Assembly: GCA_016188215.1 (NCBI GenBank)
Contig: JACPIF010000008.1
Span: 1 to 56,438 of the forward strand
DNA: 56,438 bases
Reading direction: 5' to 3'
Source of the DNA: Candidatus Woesearchaeota archaeon
Lineage (GTDB): Archaea > Nanobdellota > Nanobdellia > Woesearchaeales > JACPIF01
Shown: one piece after another, positions 42,463-51,560 of the stretch
Numbering within the stretch: position 1 is the stretch's first letter
Layout of the letters: the number at the start of each line of letters is the position of its first letter
Notes under the pieces: model-generated
Database searches by the model: none
What the model was told of the DNA's origin: nothing
The model's input: the letters and a program-made list of their open reading frames with translations, nothing else
Position numbers and translations under genes: made by a program

Positions 42463-43171
42463 GTTATCAGTGATTGTTGCATGCTATAATGAAGAGAAGA
42501 ATATTGCAGAGACCATAAGAAGGGTGCATAAGACAGTCCCTGATGCAGAAATAGTCGTGGTTGACGATGGAAGCAAGGATGCCACTGCTAAGATTGCTAA
42601 AGAGGCGTGCAGGAAGCTTAAGGTCAAAAAATATCAAGTGATCAGGTATACACCGAATAAAGGCAAGGGGAATGCCATCAAGGTCGGCGTGGAAGCTGCT
42701 ACTGGCGAAATCCAGGCGCAGGTTGATGCTGACTCTCAATTTCCGCCTGAAGAATTGCCTAGGCTGATAAAGCCGATTCTTGACGGAAAGGCTGAGCTGA
42801 CTTTTGCCTCCAGGTTTGTGAAGGGAAGCACAGTGCAGAAAGGAAGCTTGACAAGGATGAGGCGCTTGGCAAATTATGTTGTTTCCGGGTTTACTTCTGT
42901 TTTGGCAGGAACAAGGCTGACTGATGTCAATGCCGGCTTTAAAGCCTGGAAAACTGATGCTATAAGGAAGATTGATTTTAACTGCGCGCATTTCGGGTAT
43001 GAGCCTGAGATTGCAATATTAGCAAAGGAGAAAGGCTATAGGATTGTGGAAGTGCCTGTCAACTATAAAGGAAGGCAGACCGGGATTTCTAATGTTAAAT
43101 TGTTACGTGATGGCGTCATTATACCATATCATCTGCTAAAGGTAAAGTTCGGGAGAAGGGGTAAGTACTAA
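42446..43171 (+). CDS. GT2 glycosyltransferase
   Basis: A 241-residue family 2 enzyme with VIVACYNEEKNIAETIRR, VVDDGSKDATA, NKGKGNAIKVGVEAATG and metal motif VDADSQFPPEELP. There is no membrane helix, similar to DPMS-like enzymes. It overlaps the end of the YfhO-like gene by 17 bases, so both are translated from one message. Donor and acceptor are unknown. Confidence 0.88.
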   Translation: MAGKVKLSVIVACYNEEKNIAETIRRVHKTVPDAEIVVVDDGSKDATAKIAKEACRKLKVKKYQVIRYTPNKGKGNAIKVGVEAATGEIQAQVDADSQFPPEELPRLIKPILDGKAELTFASRFVKGSTVQKGSLTRMRRLANYVVSGFTSVLAGTRLTDVNAGFKAWKTDAIRKIDFNCAHFGYEPEIAILAKEKGYRIVEVPVNYKGRQTGISNVKLLRDGVIIPYHLLKVKFGRRGKY

Positions 43172-43204
43172 AGTTTATAAACGATTTCTATTTACCCTGC
43201 CCCT

Positions 43205-44335
43205 ATGAAGAAAGTGTTAGTTACGGGAGGATTAGGCTTGATAGGAAGCGCGTGCGTCAAGCTGTTTTCCGATAAGAAGTGGGAAGTCATTGTTGTTGAT
43301 AATGACAAGAGGCAGGAGATATTCGGGAAAGAAGCCTCTACAAAAGCTAATAAAGAGGAAGAGGATGTATTTTCTAGGGATTCTGTTTCTGTAGTGTATG
43401 CTGATATCAGGGAAGAAGAGGTCATGAAGAAGATTATTGAAGAGGTGGATGCTGTTGTGCATTGTGCAGCGCAGCCTTCGCATCCAAGGAGCTTAGAGAT
43501 CCCGATGGAGGATTTCAGGATCAATGCGTATGGCACGTTGCTCTTGCTTGAGTTGGCACGGCAGCATAACAAGGATATTCCGTTTGCTTATATGTCAACT
43601 AATAAGGTGTATGGCGATTATCCTAATTACTTTAACTATAAGGTTATTGGAAAGAGGTTTGAGAATACTGCTGTTGAATCATTTGATGAAACTCTTTCCA
43701 TTGATAGGTGCGGGCATACGCCTTTTGGAGTTTCCAAGGCAGCTGCTGACCTTTATTGCCAAGAGTATGGAATCAATTATGGCATGAAGACTGCTACTTT
43801 CAGAGGTGGTTGCTTAACTGGGAAGAATTCAAGAGCTGTTGAGATGCATGGTTATCTGCCCTATATCATTCAATGTGCCCTTACTGGGAAGCATTACAAC
43901 ATCTATGGAGGAGGGTATAGGGTCAGGGATCAGATACATTCATCTGATGTTGCTACTGCTCTGTTTGCCTTTGTTACTAATCCCAAGAAGAATCAGAGTG
44001 GGTTTTACGGGAATCCTTATAACTTAGGTGGAGAGCGGGCTAATAGCATCAGCATATTTGAGACTATAGATGCGATTAAGGCCAAGACTGGCACGGACTT
44101 AAGCTGGGCAGAGGCTCCTGAGCGGGAATCAGATCATATCTGGTGGATATCTAACATGAGCAAGTTCAAGCGGGATTATCCAGAATGGAGCATTACCAAA
44201 GATTTAGATTTTATTTTTAATGAGATTATTGAGTATTACATCAAGACGCTTGGGCTGAAGGTTACTCTGAAAGATGAAGATTATTTTAAGGGAAATCAGC
44301 CTGATATTATTAAGGTTAAGAGGGTTGAATTCTAA
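43205..44335 (+). CDS. NAD-dependent nucleotide-sugar epimerase, CDP-paratose/tyvelose epimerase-like
   Basis: A 376-residue extended SDR. It has VTGGLGLIGSACVKLF, AAQPSHPRSLEIPMEDFRINAYG, MSTNKVYGDYPNY and the Tyr-Lys region TPFGVSKAAADLYCQEYG, in which Tyr is replaced by Phe before GVSK. GYRVRDQIHSSDVA and SDHIWWISNMSKFK are like CDP-tyvelose 2-epimerases. It is preceded by a TATA-like AGTTTATAAAC about 25 bases before the ATG. The Tyr-to-Phe reading lowers confidence in the exact activity. Confidence 0.8.
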   Translation: MKKVLVTGGLGLIGSACVKLFSDKKWEVIVVDNDKRQEIFGKEASTKANKEEEDVFSRDSVSVVYADIREEEVMKKIIEEVDAVVHCAAQPSHPRSLEIPMEDFRINAYGTLLLLELARQHNKDIPFAYMSTNKVYGDYPNYFNYKVIGKRFENTAVESFDETLSIDRCGHTPFGVSKAAADLYCQEYGINYGMKTATFRGGCLTGKNSRAVEMHGYLPYIIQCALTGKHYNIYGGGYRVRDQIHSSDVATALFAFVTNPKKNQSGFYGNPYNLGGERANSISIFETIDAIKAKTGTDLSWAEAPERESDHIWWISNMSKFKRDYPEWSITKDLDFIFNEIIEYYIKTLGLKVTLKDEDYFKGNQPDIIKVKRVEF

Positions 44336-44560
44336 ATGTATAAACATTACAAATTTATTATTTTAATATCAATTATTATAATAATCTTTATTATTTTAGT
44401 ATTTACACCTATTATTCCTTGTAAAAAAGTGATAAAAGTAACAGGAACATATGACTTGGAAAAAGTTTATCAAATTAAGACCTCAATAATAGAAATAATT
44501 TACTCTCAAGAAAAGAATTTTACTGCCTGTACGGAAAGAGCCACGCTAATTGTTGATTAG
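44336..44560 (+). CDS. Small A/T-rich membrane protein
   Basis: A 74-residue frame starting immediately after the upstream stop. Residues 7-30 form one isoleucine-rich membrane helix; the rest is an outer or soluble tail with three Cys (FTPIIPC, FTACTERA). It is much richer in A/T than its neighbours. I recognise no family. The tight junction suggests co-transcription with the epimerase. Confidence 0.5.
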   Translation: MYKHYKFIILISIIIIIFIILVFTPIIPCKKVIKVTGTYDLEKVYQIKTSIIEIIYSQEKNFTACTERATLIVD

Positions 44561-44612
44561 GAATTCAAACTCTCAGCAACCTTTATAAACATTCTGCGGT
44601 TTTCTGCTCGGT

Positions 44613-45728
44613 ATGAAAATCCTTGTGACTGGCGGGGCTGGGTTTATAGGCAGCCATACCGTTGATTTGCTGATTGAGAATGGGTATCAGGTCAGGGTTG
44701 TTGATAACTTGTTGCAGCAGGTGCATCAGGGCAGGAAGCCTGCTTATCTTAATAAGAAGGCTGAGTTTGTGCAGGGTGATGTTTCTGAGTTTTCTGGCTG
44801 GAAAAAGTGGCTGCAGGATGTTGATGTTGTGATTCATCTTGCTTCCATGGCTGGCTTGGCGCAGTCTATGTATGAGCCCAGAGCATACTGCAACTCTAAT
44901 GTTATGGGAACTGCTAATTTCTATGAGACCTTAGTGAAGGAGCCTGAGTTAAGAAAACAGGTTAAGAAAATCATTGTTGCATCTTCCAAGACTATCTACG
45001 GGGAAGGGGCATACAAATGCAGGGAGCATGGGATGCAGTATCCTGAGTTAAGGACTTTGCAGCAACTGCAAAAGAAGGACTGGGAGCTACATTGCCCTGT
45101 TTGTAATGGAACAATGGAAGCTGTTGCTATACCTGAGGAGAAGCCTGCACAAAACCTTTCAGTATACGCATTGACAAAATATACTACTGAAAAGCTTGCT
45201 TTAATGTTTGGCTCTACTTTGGATATTCCGACTATTGCGTTCCGCTACTTTTCTGTGTTCGGACCAAGACAATCATTAAGCAACCCTTATACAGGTGTTT
45301 GCTCAATCTTCCTGTCAAGAATCAAGAACAAGCAAGAGCCTGTGGTGTTTGAGGATGGAAACCAGTTTAGGGATTTTATATTTGTAGAGGATGTTGCTCA
45401 GGCAAACCTGCTTGCAGTTAAGAAGGGGAATAAGACATCTGCTTATAATGTAGGCTCTGGAATAGGAACTACTATCAATGAGGTTGCAAAGGTTGAGGCT
45501 GAGCTGTTGGGCATTACTGTAAAACCTCAAGTTACGCATGATTTCAGGTATGGGGATACAAGGAATGACCTGTCTGACAATGCAAAAGTGCACAAAGACC
45601 TAGGATTCAAGCCGCAGCATAGCTTCAAGCAAGGCATACAGAAGTTAATAGAATGGGGAGAGACGCAGGAGGCTGTGGATAACTTTGAGAAGGCTGAGTC
45701 AGAGAGAAAGAAGCTTTTGGGCAAGTAA
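44613..45728 (+). CDS. Nucleotide-sugar epimerase with Cys-rich insert, dTDP-rhamnose 4-epimerase-like
   Basis: A 371-residue extended SDR. It has VTGGAGFIGSHTVDLL, SSKTIYGEGAYKC and Y-x3-K in SVYALTKYTTE. Between them an insert holds CREHG and CPVCNG, likely a Zn ribbon, as in the dTDP-L-rhamnose 4-epimerase group. A TATA-like CCTTTATAAAC lies about 25 bases before the ATG. The exact sugar is not certain. Confidence 0.82.
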   Translation: MKILVTGGAGFIGSHTVDLLIENGYQVRVVDNLLQQVHQGRKPAYLNKKAEFVQGDVSEFSGWKKWLQDVDVVIHLASMAGLAQSMYEPRAYCNSNVMGTANFYETLVKEPELRKQVKKIIVASSKTIYGEGAYKCREHGMQYPELRTLQQLQKKDWELHCPVCNGTMEAVAIPEEKPAQNLSVYALTKYTTEKLALMFGSTLDIPTIAFRYFSVFGPRQSLSNPYTGVCSIFLSRIKNKQEPVVFEDGNQFRDFIFVEDVAQANLLAVKKGNKTSAYNVGSGIGTTINEVAKVEAELLGITVKPQVTHDFRYGDTRNDLSDNAKVHKDLGFKPQHSFKQGIQKLIEWGETQEAVDNFEKAESERKKLLGK

Positions 45729-45729
45729 A

Positions 45730-46053
45730 TCAATTTATTACAAATTTCCTTTCTTTTTTTCCATGAACCGCTGCTTTAGTGGTTTCCCAATAGAAATCCC
45801 TGAATTTCTTAACGACAGGGTTATCAAAGTTAAGCCTGTACATCTTCGCTTTTCCAACAATCCTTGTCTGCTTCACGATGCCTGTATCCTCAAGCCTGCT
45901 CCAGAACAGCTTAAGCGTGGAGTAGCCAACGCCGGATAAGCTTGCGATATCGGTCATGCTGTAGTCAAAGTCCTCATTAACTACCAGGAAATCAAGGACA
46001 CGCAGCACAGGGCTTTCCCCAAATATCTGCAGGAATGCAGTTTTAATTGCCAT
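45730..46053 (-). CDS. Winged-helix transcription regulator
   Basis: A 107-residue DNA-binding protein. The region YSMTDIASLSGVGYSTLKLFWSRLEDTGIV is a winged helix-turn-helix, followed by a wing KQTRIVGKAKMYRLN. No ligand domain is present. It lies convergent with the epimerase gene. Two direct repeats over its own TATA-like box suggest self-regulation. Confidence 0.78.
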   Translation of the reverse strand: MAIKTAFLQIFGESPVLRVLDFLVVNEDFDYSMTDIASLSGVGYSTLKLFWSRLEDTGIVKQTRIVGKAKMYRLNFDNPVVKKFRDFYWETTKAAVHGKKERKFVIN

Positions 46054-46068
46054 AGCTGGCGTAAAGGC

Positions 46069-46105
46069 TTTAGCCTATATAAATGTTCCTATTTTTAGCC
46101 TATAT
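46069..46105. promoter_or_regulatory. Direct repeat TTTAGCCTATAT before the winged-helix gene
   Basis: TTTAGCCTATAT occurs at 46069-46080 and 46094-46105, 25 bases apart. The first overlaps GGCT-TT-AGCC and the minus-strand TATA-like box CATTTATATAGG, about 25 bases before the regulator ATG at 46053. The most likely reader is the adjacent winged-helix protein. Confidence 0.5.
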
Positions 46106-46165
46106 GAGCCATAAATAGTAATCATAATACAAAGCCATATATAAACCTTAAGATTCTTCTTTTGC

Positions 46166-46438
46166 ATGGGCAAGAGGCTGTCGCAATCTGATTATCTGAG
46201 GATAAAGAGAAATATCCTTAAAAAACTCTATGCGCATAAGGCCTTCAGCAAAGGGCATCTTTTGTATGAGCGGCTGAATTCAGGGATTCCGCCTCATCTG
46301 GCAGGTTTTGTTTCAGAAGTGCTCCAGGATCTCGTAAGGGAAGAGCTTGTACTGCATTATGGCAGAACCAAGCATGGACATGCATACCAGCTAAATGTCA
46401 GAAAACTAAAGGAGATTGAGGAAATCATTTTTAAATAG
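46166..46438 (+). CDS. Small winged-helix-like hypothetical protein
   Basis: A 90-residue basic protein with predicted helices and a C-terminal strand pair (VREELVLHYGRTKHGHAYQLNV) that resembles a winged helix. It is not recognised as a specific family. A TATA-like TATATAAACC lies about 25 bases before the ATG, divergent from the winged-helix regulator. Confidence 0.6.
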   Translation: MGKRLSQSDYLRIKRNILKKLYAHKAFSKGHLLYERLNSGIPPHLAGFVSEVLQDLVREELVLHYGRTKHGHAYQLNVRKLKEIEEIIFK

Positions 46439-46459
46439 TTACTTATAGCAAAAACCAAT

Positions 46460-48106
46460 ATGGAACTTACCTTTAAGCCAGACACAGAAAAGTTATTCCT
46501 CCTTATAGTATTCTTCCTGCTGCTGTGGCTCGGTCTTGGCCCATTGTGGGATCATCGCATCAAGCATGATTTTCCTTATGGCTACATGGCTTCTGACACT
46601 TTCCAGCACCAGACTAGAGCTGAGTCAATAAAGGATGCGGGCAATTACCGGAATGAGGCGTTCTATATCGTTAAGGGCTTCAAGGATGTTGTCGGATACT
46701 ATCCTCCGCTGCTCTACCATATAGGAGTTATCTTCAGCAATCTTTCTGGATTGGAAGTGTATGACGGGGCTTATTTTGTGATATTCTTTTTAGTAATAGC
46801 GGCTGTACTGCTGCTGTACTTTGTGTTGAGGCATTTCCAGCCTATTGTTGCAATTCTCGCCATGCCATTGACCATGCTACTTTTTACGTTTCCCATCTAC
46901 ATAGCATTTACATGGGGGCATTGGCCTGCACTGGTTGCAGGGTTGTTTGTGGTTGCAGTAATATGGGCTGTGCAGAGGTTTGAGCTGCCTTATTTCTATA
47001 CACTGCTTGCTTTATTCTTTGCAGGCATCCTGCTCAGCCACACCTCTGAGGCTGTCTTTGCGTTCACCTTTCTGCTTGCGTACCTCGGGATACGGGCATT
47101 ATTTGGAAAGGTTTCAAAAGCTGACTTCAAGCAATACATTTTAGCAGGCATTATTGCAGGAATAATCTCGCTATACTTCCTTATTCTGTTCCAGGGGACA
47201 TGGAGCAAGGTGCAGCCTTTCAGGTTTCACCAGTTCCCGGTATGGGAAGGCACGCCAGGATTTTATTTTTCAAGCTTCGGCTGGGTTTTGAGCATCATTA
47301 TTGTAGCAGGCATGATAATCGGGCTGCTTGTATTGGCAAAGAAGAACTTCAATGCAGCGATTATTGCGGGCTTCATATTTTTCATATTGGGGTTTGCAAA
47401 TTACGTTGGATTTTCATTCAGGGCTTTCCAATTGAGATTTTTCTGGCCATTGTATCTAGCAGTGTTCTTTGGCCTCGTATTCTATAAGATTGGGCATGAG
47501 GCCGGGAAGTTGCTCAACAAAAAATGGGATACGATTAGTGCGGTCATTGTTTCATTATTGTTGCTTGCGGTTTTAGTGTATGCAAGATACGAGCCTGTAA
47601 AGAGCCCTGGGCTCATGGATCCATATCACTGGAAAGCTTTTGGATGGATTGAGCAGAACACGCCGCAGGATGCCAAGATATACTTCTTTTACGGAGATAT
47701 CTACGGCCAGGATGCGCTCATGCGGAACATCAAGAGGGAGCATTACCTGATCAATTACCAGGATTACATTGAATCCATCCGGAACCAAACCATCCGCAGG
47801 AATTACAAGATGAAGATTCCAGGGGATAGCGGAGCCGGTATACCTTATCGCAAGAGCCTATTCAGCTATGGGTTCCATGCATGGGAAACTCCGCAGGATT
47901 ATTTCTATGGCTATAGGGATATCTGCTCCTTTGATTATTATGTCTTTGACCATGCAGGAAGCCAGCAGTCACAGCCTATATTCCAGGTAAATAATTTTAT
48001 TAGGACCAAATTCCTGGAGCACAGCTGGATGCATGAAGTGTTCAGGAATGAGGTGCTTTCCATAGTGAAAAATGACAAGCCCGGAGAAGATTGCCTTGCA
48101 GCTTAA
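46460..48106 (+). CDS. GT-C-like multi-pass membrane protein
   Basis: A 548-residue protein with about 11 membrane segments and a soluble C-terminal part after residue 380. The first outer loop holds DHRIKHDFPYGYMASDTFQHQTR with acidic residues, as in GT-C membrane glycosyltransferases. The family is not certain. It overlaps the next gene by 35 bases and belongs to the glycan region. Confidence 0.65.
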   Translation: MELTFKPDTEKLFLLIVFFLLLWLGLGPLWDHRIKHDFPYGYMASDTFQHQTRAESIKDAGNYRNEAFYIVKGFKDVVGYYPPLLYHIGVIFSNLSGLEVYDGAYFVIFFLVIAAVLLLYFVLRHFQPIVAILAMPLTMLLFTFPIYIAFTWGHWPALVAGLFVVAVIWAVQRFELPYFYTLLALFFAGILLSHTSEAVFAFTFLLAYLGIRALFGKVSKADFKQYILAGIIAGIISLYFLILFQGTWSKVQPFRFHQFPVWEGTPGFYFSSFGWVLSIIIVAGMIIGLLVLAKKNFNAAIIAGFIFFILGFANYVGFSFRAFQLRFFWPLYLAVFFGLVFYKIGHEAGKLLNKKWDTISAVIVSLLLLAVLVYARYEPVKSPGLMDPYHWKAFGWIEQNTPQDAKIYFFYGDIYGQDALMRNIKREHYLINYQDYIESIRNQTIRRNYKMKIPGDSGAGIPYRKSLFSYGFHAWETPQDYFYGYRDICSFDYYVFDHAGSQQSQPIFQVNNFIRTKFLEHSWMHEVFRNEVLSIVKNDKPGEDCLAA

Positions 48107-48446
48107 AGCTATTAAACAGGAATTGGTATGGCTGATATTACTAGCGGCAGCCGGGCTTATTGGCTTTAAGATTGTATTCTATAATGAATCATTGCTTGTG
48201 CTTGCCAGGATTGTTGCTTCGTTAATCTGGCTGTTTGTGCTGCCTGGATTTGCAATACTGTATTACTGGCATGAAAAGCTTGAATTTGCAGAGCGGCTAA
48301 TAGCGGCAGTGCCATTAAGCACAGTATTAGTTGCGATACCTAGCTATTATCTCGGATTGCTGGGCCTGCATATTGCATATCATGGCGTGCTGCTGCCGCT
48401 TGCGGTTATTGCTGTGGGAATAGTTTTGCTGTACAGAAAGAAATAG
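48072..48446 (+). CDS. DUF1616-like small membrane protein
   Basis: A 124-residue protein with four membrane segments and little else. The LFVLPGFAILYYWHEKLEFAERLI part resembles DUF1616 membrane proteins seen beside archaeal glycosylation genes. The frame starts within the previous gene. Function unknown. Confidence 0.6.
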   Translation: MTSPEKIALQLKAIKQELVWLILLAAAGLIGFKIVFYNESLLVLARIVASLIWLFVLPGFAILYYWHEKLEFAERLIAAVPLSTVLVAIPSYYLGLLGLHIAYHGVLLPLAVIAVGIVLLYRKK

Positions 48447-48457
48447 TAGATATTAAT

Positions 48458-48952
48458 TTAGTATTTCTGGGAGCAGGCGAGCGCATCTAAATTCTTAATG
48501 CAGTCATAAAACTGCTGGACATAACCAGGAACAGGCATGCTCCTGATGACAAAGAGGTAGGCAAGAAGGTAAAGGATAATAATTAGGGCAATAATGGATG
48601 CAAGTATATACAGTTGTTTTCTTTGCATATGCTTGGCGTAAAAATGGAAGTATGCGGCAAGAGACGCTATTAATACGAGTGAAATAATCATCGCTGTCCA
48701 TACAGAGTTGAAAAGCAATGCGAGCCAGTAGGCATATGTTGCAAAGATGCCCATGGCAAATACTGCGCTCAAGATGATGCTTTCAACAGTGTCAAGCTGC
48801 AGAGCGCGAAGCAGCATGAAGAAGAGTGCGGCTATCAAGCTGAATGCAAGAATTATTTTCACTGCAGGCATGCCAAATAGAGTAAAGGCAAATATCAGTA
48901 TGGCGAGGATGCTTCCCATTCCTATTGCCTTCTGCTGAACTGTCTTATCCAA
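48458..48952 (-). CDS. Multi-pass membrane protein of unknown function
   Basis: A 164-residue protein with five membrane segments (for example GSILAILIFAFTLFGMPAVKIILAFSLI) and a C-terminal Cys-containing tail. It overlaps the start of its operon partner upstream, a GT-C-like gene, by 8 bases. No family recognised. Confidence 0.6.
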   Translation of the reverse strand: MDKTVQQKAIGMGSILAILIFAFTLFGMPAVKIILAFSLIAALFFMLLRALQLDTVESIILSAVFAMGIFATYAYWLALLFNSVWTAMIISLVLIASLAAYFHFYAKHMQRKQLYILASIIALIIILYLLAYLFVIRSMPVPGYVQQFYDCIKNLDALACSQKY

Positions 48953-50525
48953 GCTTATACACCTTCACGATGCCTTGATTATTATATACGATAGTTGAGT
49001 TTGCAAGGCTTTTCTGCTCCCAGTCCTGCAGTGCAACTCCCTGAGCCTGCATAGCCTGTTGGTATTGCGGATTCTGAGAGAGGAAATAAAGGTCTGAGTA
49101 ATCAAGCAGCACATAATCATGCATTTCAGCTATATCCTGCCTGACCCAATCAATATGCCTTTGGCTCATTGCCTGAATCCATTTTTTCTTTGTGTAGATT
49201 ACAGTTCCCTTGATGAGAATGTCAGACTGCTCAGGGGTATTCTTGTAGAGCCATTCTGAGACTTCATATTGCGGCGGCGTCAACCGGTTAATGCCTGGGT
49301 ATGCGCCATTGAGCCATGTGTATGCTGCCTTTGCATTCATGGTAATTGCCAGGATCAGGAAAAGCGCCATTAAGCCGTATTTTACATATCTCTTTAGGTC
49401 ATCGTTCAGCTTTACAACAGATGGGATGCCGAGCAGGCCTAGAGCTGCTATCGGATAGAGGAAATGAGCTTCTGTCTCAACAAAACGCTCTGCCCGGAAC
49501 AGGCCAAAGACAAAATCGTGGCTCAGGATGTAGAATGCGATAATCCAGGAGAGCATGAGAAGGTCAGCAGTATTCCTCCTCAGCAGCATGAATCCAATGC
49601 CAATCATGGATAATACCAGGATCCAGTAGCCAGCGTGCATTGCGCTGAAATAGTAATACTCAATATTGATGCCAACCGGCTTGATGTTGCCCTGCTCGTC
49701 CCGCAGGCCATACCAGTATTTCAGGGTGTGGAAATATTCAGGATGGATGCCTGCGCCTGAGCTGACAGCTCCTGTATAGCCAGATTGCGAGCTGAAAGGA
49801 AAACTGTAAACGGGGATTATCATGATGGCGGCTATTGCTATGAAAATTGCAAAGTCTTGTATTTTGAAGGGAATTTTTCTGGTCTTGGAAAAATAAAGCA
49901 GCGTGAAGATGCCCGCAATCAAGGCTGAAGCTAAGATTGATTGAGGATGCATATAGAACTGGATGCCTAACACGATGGCTGCAAGATAAATGTAGAGCTT
50001 TTTTGCATTATCAGTGATGTAACGATAATAGCAATATAATGTGACAGGGACTAATGCGAATGCCAGCACCTGGGGATATTGGCCTGCCACATACCATATG
50101 ATATCCCTGATAGAGAAAATTAACAGGAAGCTGCTTAGAAATGCTGCGCTCATGCCATATAGATGCCTGATTAAAAGGTAGCTGGTGAAGACTATGGCAA
50201 AATTGGCAATAGCGTGGAACAGAAGGATGCCAAATGTCCTGTGTGATGCAAGAATCTGAGACATGGCAGCTGTCAGATGGAACTGCGGTGGATACCAGAG
50301 CCTGCCGGCGCCTTCATCTATATAGCCGCCTGCTGCTATGTAATACGGCAGGTAATAGAGCGCGGCATCATGCTGGCCCATGTAGTCAGCCAGCGCAAAA
50401 TGAGTGCTGGAATCAACGTCGCCGTATGGTATGGGGTTGCTTTGGAACGGAAGAGTCCAGAAATAGAATGCAACTATGAATAAGAAGGTGAGAAGAATGA
50501 GCTCTATGTGTTTCCTGCCCATCAT
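48945..50525 (-). CDS. GT-C-like multi-pass membrane protein
   Basis: A 526-residue protein with about 11 membrane segments and a short soluble C-terminal part. The first outer loop holds PYGDVDSSTHFALADYM with acidic residues, as seen in oligosaccharyl- and polyprenyl-sugar-dependent transferases. The middle part YFHTLKYWYGLRDEQG lies outside. It overlaps the nucleotidyltransferase gene upstream by 4 bases (ATGA), implying coupling. Confidence 0.65.
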   Translation of the reverse strand: MMGRKHIELILLTFLFIVAFYFWTLPFQSNPIPYGDVDSSTHFALADYMGQHDAALYYLPYYIAAGGYIDEGAGRLWYPPQFHLTAAMSQILASHRTFGILLFHAIANFAIVFTSYLLIRHLYGMSAAFLSSFLLIFSIRDIIWYVAGQYPQVLAFALVPVTLYCYYRYITDNAKKLYIYLAAIVLGIQFYMHPQSILASALIAGIFTLLYFSKTRKIPFKIQDFAIFIAIAAIMIIPVYSFPFSSQSGYTGAVSSGAGIHPEYFHTLKYWYGLRDEQGNIKPVGINIEYYYFSAMHAGYWILVLSMIGIGFMLLRRNTADLLMLSWIIAFYILSHDFVFGLFRAERFVETEAHFLYPIAALGLLGIPSVVKLNDDLKRYVKYGLMALFLILAITMNAKAAYTWLNGAYPGINRLTPPQYEVSEWLYKNTPEQSDILIKGTVIYTKKKWIQAMSQRHIDWVRQDIAEMHDYVLLDYSDLYFLSQNPQYQQAMQAQGVALQDWEQKSLANSTIVYNNQGIVKVYKLG

Positions 50526-51277
50526 TCCCCCAGGTGGAGGTATTCCCCATGCGTGAAAAAGCCTATCAGTTGCTTTATCCTGGCTATTTTAGGAAAGACA
50601 TCCCGCTCCAAAGATGTGCTATCCTCAATGAACTCAAAGATTTCCGGCTTGAAGATATAAATGCCTGCATTAACGACATGTGTATCTTTCTTGTCTGATT
50701 TCTCGCGGAAATCTATGACGAGATCCCCGTCCAATATTGCAGTGCCGTATTCAGAAGGCTTATCGCGCGTCATAAGACCCATGGTCATCAATTTCCCGGA
50801 TTCCATATGCTTCCGCACCATGCTCTTGAGATTGAAATCATTGTAGATATCACCGGACATTGCCAGGAACTGCCTTCCTTTCAATTTATCAGCAGCAGAC
50901 TTTAATGCCTGAGCATTGCCTTTTGACTCTTTTTCTATTATCCTGAAGTTTACAGGCTCTTTTGAAGCCTCTGCCTCAAGCTTTTCAAGCATGGGAGAAT
51001 GCTGTGTCACCAGGTAAATAGAATTGATGCCGCTGCCTGCAAGGAATGCAATTTGATTCCTTAGCAGGCTTTTGCCTTTTACATCCTTCAATGCTATGGC
51101 ATGGTGGCGCCTGCTGAGCAGCAGGACTGCCGTGTCAACCGCAAATTCGCCAATGCCTTTCTCAAGGAAATATTCAATTGCCTGGGAGCGAGAGCGCAAT
51201 GTGGCGCCATCAACCTTGCTATCTATCAATTCAAGAAGCTCTTTATCCAGAGATATGGCAATCTTGACCTTTTTCAT
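50522..51277 (-). CDS. Ribbon-helix-helix domain fused to a sugar nucleotidyltransferase-like domain
   Basis: A 251-residue protein. Residues 1-45 are a CopG-like ribbon-helix-helix (KIAISLDKELLELIDSKV, SRSQAIEYFLEKGI). Residues 48-251 follow the sugar-phosphate nucleotidyltransferase fold: MSGDIYNDFNLKSMV, YGTAILDGDLVIDFREKS and VVNAGIYIFKPEI. The normal GGxGTRL signature is replaced by LLLSRRHHAIALKDVKGKSLL, so catalysis is doubtful. This may be a DNA-binding sensor of a sugar or nucleotide sugar. It is the first gene of a three-gene operon with a TATA-like TTTATATATC upstream. Confidence 0.8.
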   Translation of the reverse strand: MKKVKIAISLDKELLELIDSKVDGATLRSRSQAIEYFLEKGIGEFAVDTAVLLLSRRHHAIALKDVKGKSLLRNQIAFLAGSGINSIYLVTQHSPMLEKLEAEASKEPVNFRIIEKESKGNAQALKSAADKLKGRQFLAMSGDIYNDFNLKSMVRKHMESGKLMTMGLMTRDKPSEYGTAILDGDLVIDFREKSDKKDTHVVNAGIYIFKPEIFEFIEDSTSLERDVFPKIARIKQLIGFFTHGEYLHLGE

Positions 51278-51362
51278 ACTTTGGAATACCCCCTATACAG
51301 AATAGTCTGAGTTGATATATAAAGGTTGCTTGAAGAGTACGAATAACAACTAACAACTCGCA

Positions 51363-51460
51363 CCGCTTCGCGGAAACTGTTTTCAATATGTCCCCCGATT
51401 TAATGTAACATGCCATTCGGGGGACTCACTCGCGCCGTGAGACGAGGTTTACCTCGTCTC
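51363..51460 (+). repeat. Three-hairpin intergenic element, family 1 copy 4
   Basis: Lies in the 283-base divergent gap. Hairpin 1 is CCGC (51363-51366), loop TTC, GCGG (51370-51373). Hairpin 2 spans 51390-51425 (36 nt), with arms GTCCCCCGA and TCGGGGGAC. Hairpin 3 is GAGACGAGG (51439-51447), loop TTTA, CCTCGTCTC (51452-51460). Sequences differ from copies 1-2, but order, hairpin-2 length and the TTTA loop are kept. Confidence 0.55.
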
Positions 51461-51560
51461 TTCTCCGCAGGATGTCCTTTTTATCACTCCTTTTACAAAT
51501 CCTAAGTTCCTTTACTATATCCATAACGTTTAAATACGGTGCTGAGCCTCTTTTCCTATA

